The notes under the pieces: generated by a model
What the model was told of the DNA's origin: nothing
Databases searched by the model: none
What the model saw: only the letters and a program-made list of their open reading frames with translations
Position numbers and translations under genes: made by a program
Assembly: GCA_002353575.1 (NCBI GenBank)
Contig: DEJQ01000025.1
Coordinates: 1-33,192 of the forward strand
From: Prevotellaceae bacterium UBA2744
GTDB lineage: Bacteria; Bacteroidota; Bacteroidia; Bacteroidales; Bacteroidaceae
Direction of reading: 5' to 3'
DNA: 33,192 bases
In this document: positions 32,498 through 33,192 of the stretch, one piece after another
Layout of the letters: each line of letters starts with the position of its first letter
How positions within the stretch are numbered: position 1 is the first letter of the stretch

Positions 32498-32964
32498 CAA
32501 AGAAAAAAGATATAAAGGGTAGTGGAGTGGTTATCAAGAACAAACGTGCCACTTTCGACTATGAATTCATCGACACATATACTGCTGGTATCGTACTTAC
32601 AGGTACTGAGATAAAGAGTATTCGTGCCGGCAAGGCAAGTCTTGTAGATACCTATTGTTATTTCACTGCCGGAGAACTCTGGGTGAAGAATATGTATGTG
32701 GCTCTTTATATGGAAGGTTCGTACAATAACCACATGGAGCGTCGCGAACGTAAACTGTTGCTTAATCGTAAGGAACTCCGCAATCTCGAAGCCGACACTA
32801 AAACACCAGGTTTCACTATCGTACCCGTAAAATTGTTCATCAACGAAAAGGGTCTTGCAAAACTGACCATTGCACTTGCCAAGGGAAAGAAAGAATATGA
32901 CAAGCGCCAAAGTCTGAAGGAAAAAGAAGACCGACGCGAAATGGACAGGGCAATGAAACATTAA
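32494..32964 (+). CDS. smpB: SsrA-binding protein
   Basis: SmpB binds tmRNA and delivers it to stalled ribosomes for trans-translation. The 156-residue protein shows the family start (VVIKNKRATFDYEFIDTYTA), GIVLTGTEIKSIRAGKASLV, the beta-barrel core, and a basic C-terminal tail (AKGKKEYDKRQSLKEKEDRR), which inserts into the empty mRNA channel. The length is normal. It is coupled to the DMP19-like gene. The tmRNA gene itself was not seen in the window. Confidence 0.97.
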   Translation: MTKKKDIKGSGVVIKNKRATFDYEFIDTYTAGIVLTGTEIKSIRAGKASLVDTYCYFTAGELWVKNMYVALYMEGSYNNHMERRERKLLLNRKELRNLEADTKTPGFTIVPVKLFINEKGLAKLTIALAKGKKEYDKRQSLKEKEDRREMDRAMKH

Positions 32965-32970
32965 CAATAG

Positions 32971-33012
32971 AAAATAAAAAAAAATGAGGGTGTGTCAATC
33001 GACGCACCCTCA
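32971..33012 (-). terminator. Intrinsic terminator of the reverse-strand gap gene
   Basis: TGAGGGTGTGTC (32985-32996) pairs with GACGCACCCTCA (33001-33012) with a single G-T wobble and a 4-base loop. On the reverse strand the hairpin is followed by a run of nine T and a further T-rich stretch (32971-32984 read in reverse), so it ends the leftward gap transcript. It has no T tract on the forward strand and would be only a weak stop for smpB. Confidence 0.85.
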
Positions 33013-33036
33013 AATTGTATTTGATAGTAAATGATA

Positions 33037-33192
33037 TTACTTCAGTTCTGCGAGGTACTTGATAGTACGAACCATCTGAGAAGTGTAAGAGTTCTCATTG
33101 TCGTACCATGCTACAACCTGTACGAGAGAGTTGCCGTCACCCATCTTAGAAACCATAGTCTGGTTAGCGTCGAAGAGTGAACCGAACTTCAT
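33037..33192 (-). CDS. gap: Glyceraldehyde-3-phosphate dehydrogenase, C-terminal end (partial)
   Basis: The last 51 codons of a reverse-strand gene are visible; the rest lies beyond the window. The residues VQVVAWYDNENSYTSQMVRT match the conserved C-terminal WYDNE region of GAPDH, which contributes to the NAD site. The preceding FGSLFDANQTMVSK fits Bacteroidetes versions. The Met at the window edge is internal, not a start. The enzyme catalyses the phosphorylating oxidation of glyceraldehyde 3-phosphate in glycolysis. Confidence 0.92.
   Translation of the reverse strand: MKFGSLFDANQTMVSKMGDGNSLVQVVAWYDNENSYTSQMVRTIKYLAELK

Noticed and set aside
1..33192. CRISPR arrays, tRNA/rRNA genes, insertion sequences
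   Set aside because: No regularly spaced direct repeats, no tRNA-like cloverleaf or CCA-ended element, no transposase motif and no flanking inverted repeats were seen on reading both strands.

Overview
The window looks like the chromosome of a Bacteroidales bacterium, most likely Prevotella or a close relative. The evidence is: promoters of the Bacteroidetes type (TTTG about 20 bases before TAnnTTTG), A-rich leaders without strong Shine-Dalgarno sequences, many 1- and 4-base gene overlaps, and typical Bacteroidetes proteins (a DUF4348-like lipoprotein, a TamB with a DUF490 C-terminus, an HU-CCDC81/SPOR protein, a DUF5687-like ABC permease, a DMP19-like protein). No phage, insertion sequence, CRISPR array, tRNA or rRNA was seen. 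Nearly all of the window is ordinary core chromosome with dense operons.

Layout. 1-614: a small unrecognised gene, then about 290 bases with no convincing gene. 615-3348: lipoprotein, murB and a metallo-beta-lactamase-fold hydrolase in one tight operon. 3502-5833: a three-gene vitamin B6 operon, a degenerate ThiD-like kinase fused to an AraC DNA-binding domain followed by pdxS and pdxT, closed by a hairpin terminator. 5846-8207, reverse strand: a galactitol-type PTS IIC permease followed by kduI carrying a signal peptide. 8435-14042: TPR membrane protein, ribH and a giant TamB. 14154-20569: ftsK, lolA, trxB and an ABC-2 permease/ATPase pair. 20571-25244, reverse strand: an apparent operon reading SPOR protein, FHA protein, AraC regulator, AraC regulator, nhaA. 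25417-31856: pheT, yebC, a TSCPD protein, a small lipoprotein, a sugar-1-phosphate nucleotidyltransferase and guaA. 31997-32964: DMP19-like protein and smpB. 33037-33192: the 3' end of a reverse-strand gap gene.

Points of most interest. (1) The pdxST operon starts with a protein in which a ThiD-type kinase fold has lost its catalytic GTGC loop and much of its C-terminal half but keeps the substrate-side Asp and Gln and carries an AraC helix-turn-helix. I infer that it is a pyrimidine/pyridoxine-sensing transcription factor that controls its own operon. (2) A KduI isomerase with a signal peptide is paired with an orphan PTS IIC permease in a phylum that generally lacks the PTS. This suggests periplasmic isomerisation of unsaturated uronate products followed by non-phosphorylating uptake. 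(3) The TamB reading frame encodes its expected membrane anchor upstream of any canonical start codon. (4) A septal-glycan-binding-type protein, an FHA/zinc-ribbon protein, two AraC paralogues and a sodium/proton antiporter are packed together in what looks like one transcription unit.

Strand composition also changes along the window. Forward genes at 0.6-5.8 kb are strongly G-rich and CTG-biased, whereas forward genes at 25-33 kb have slightly more C than G and prefer CTT/CTC.
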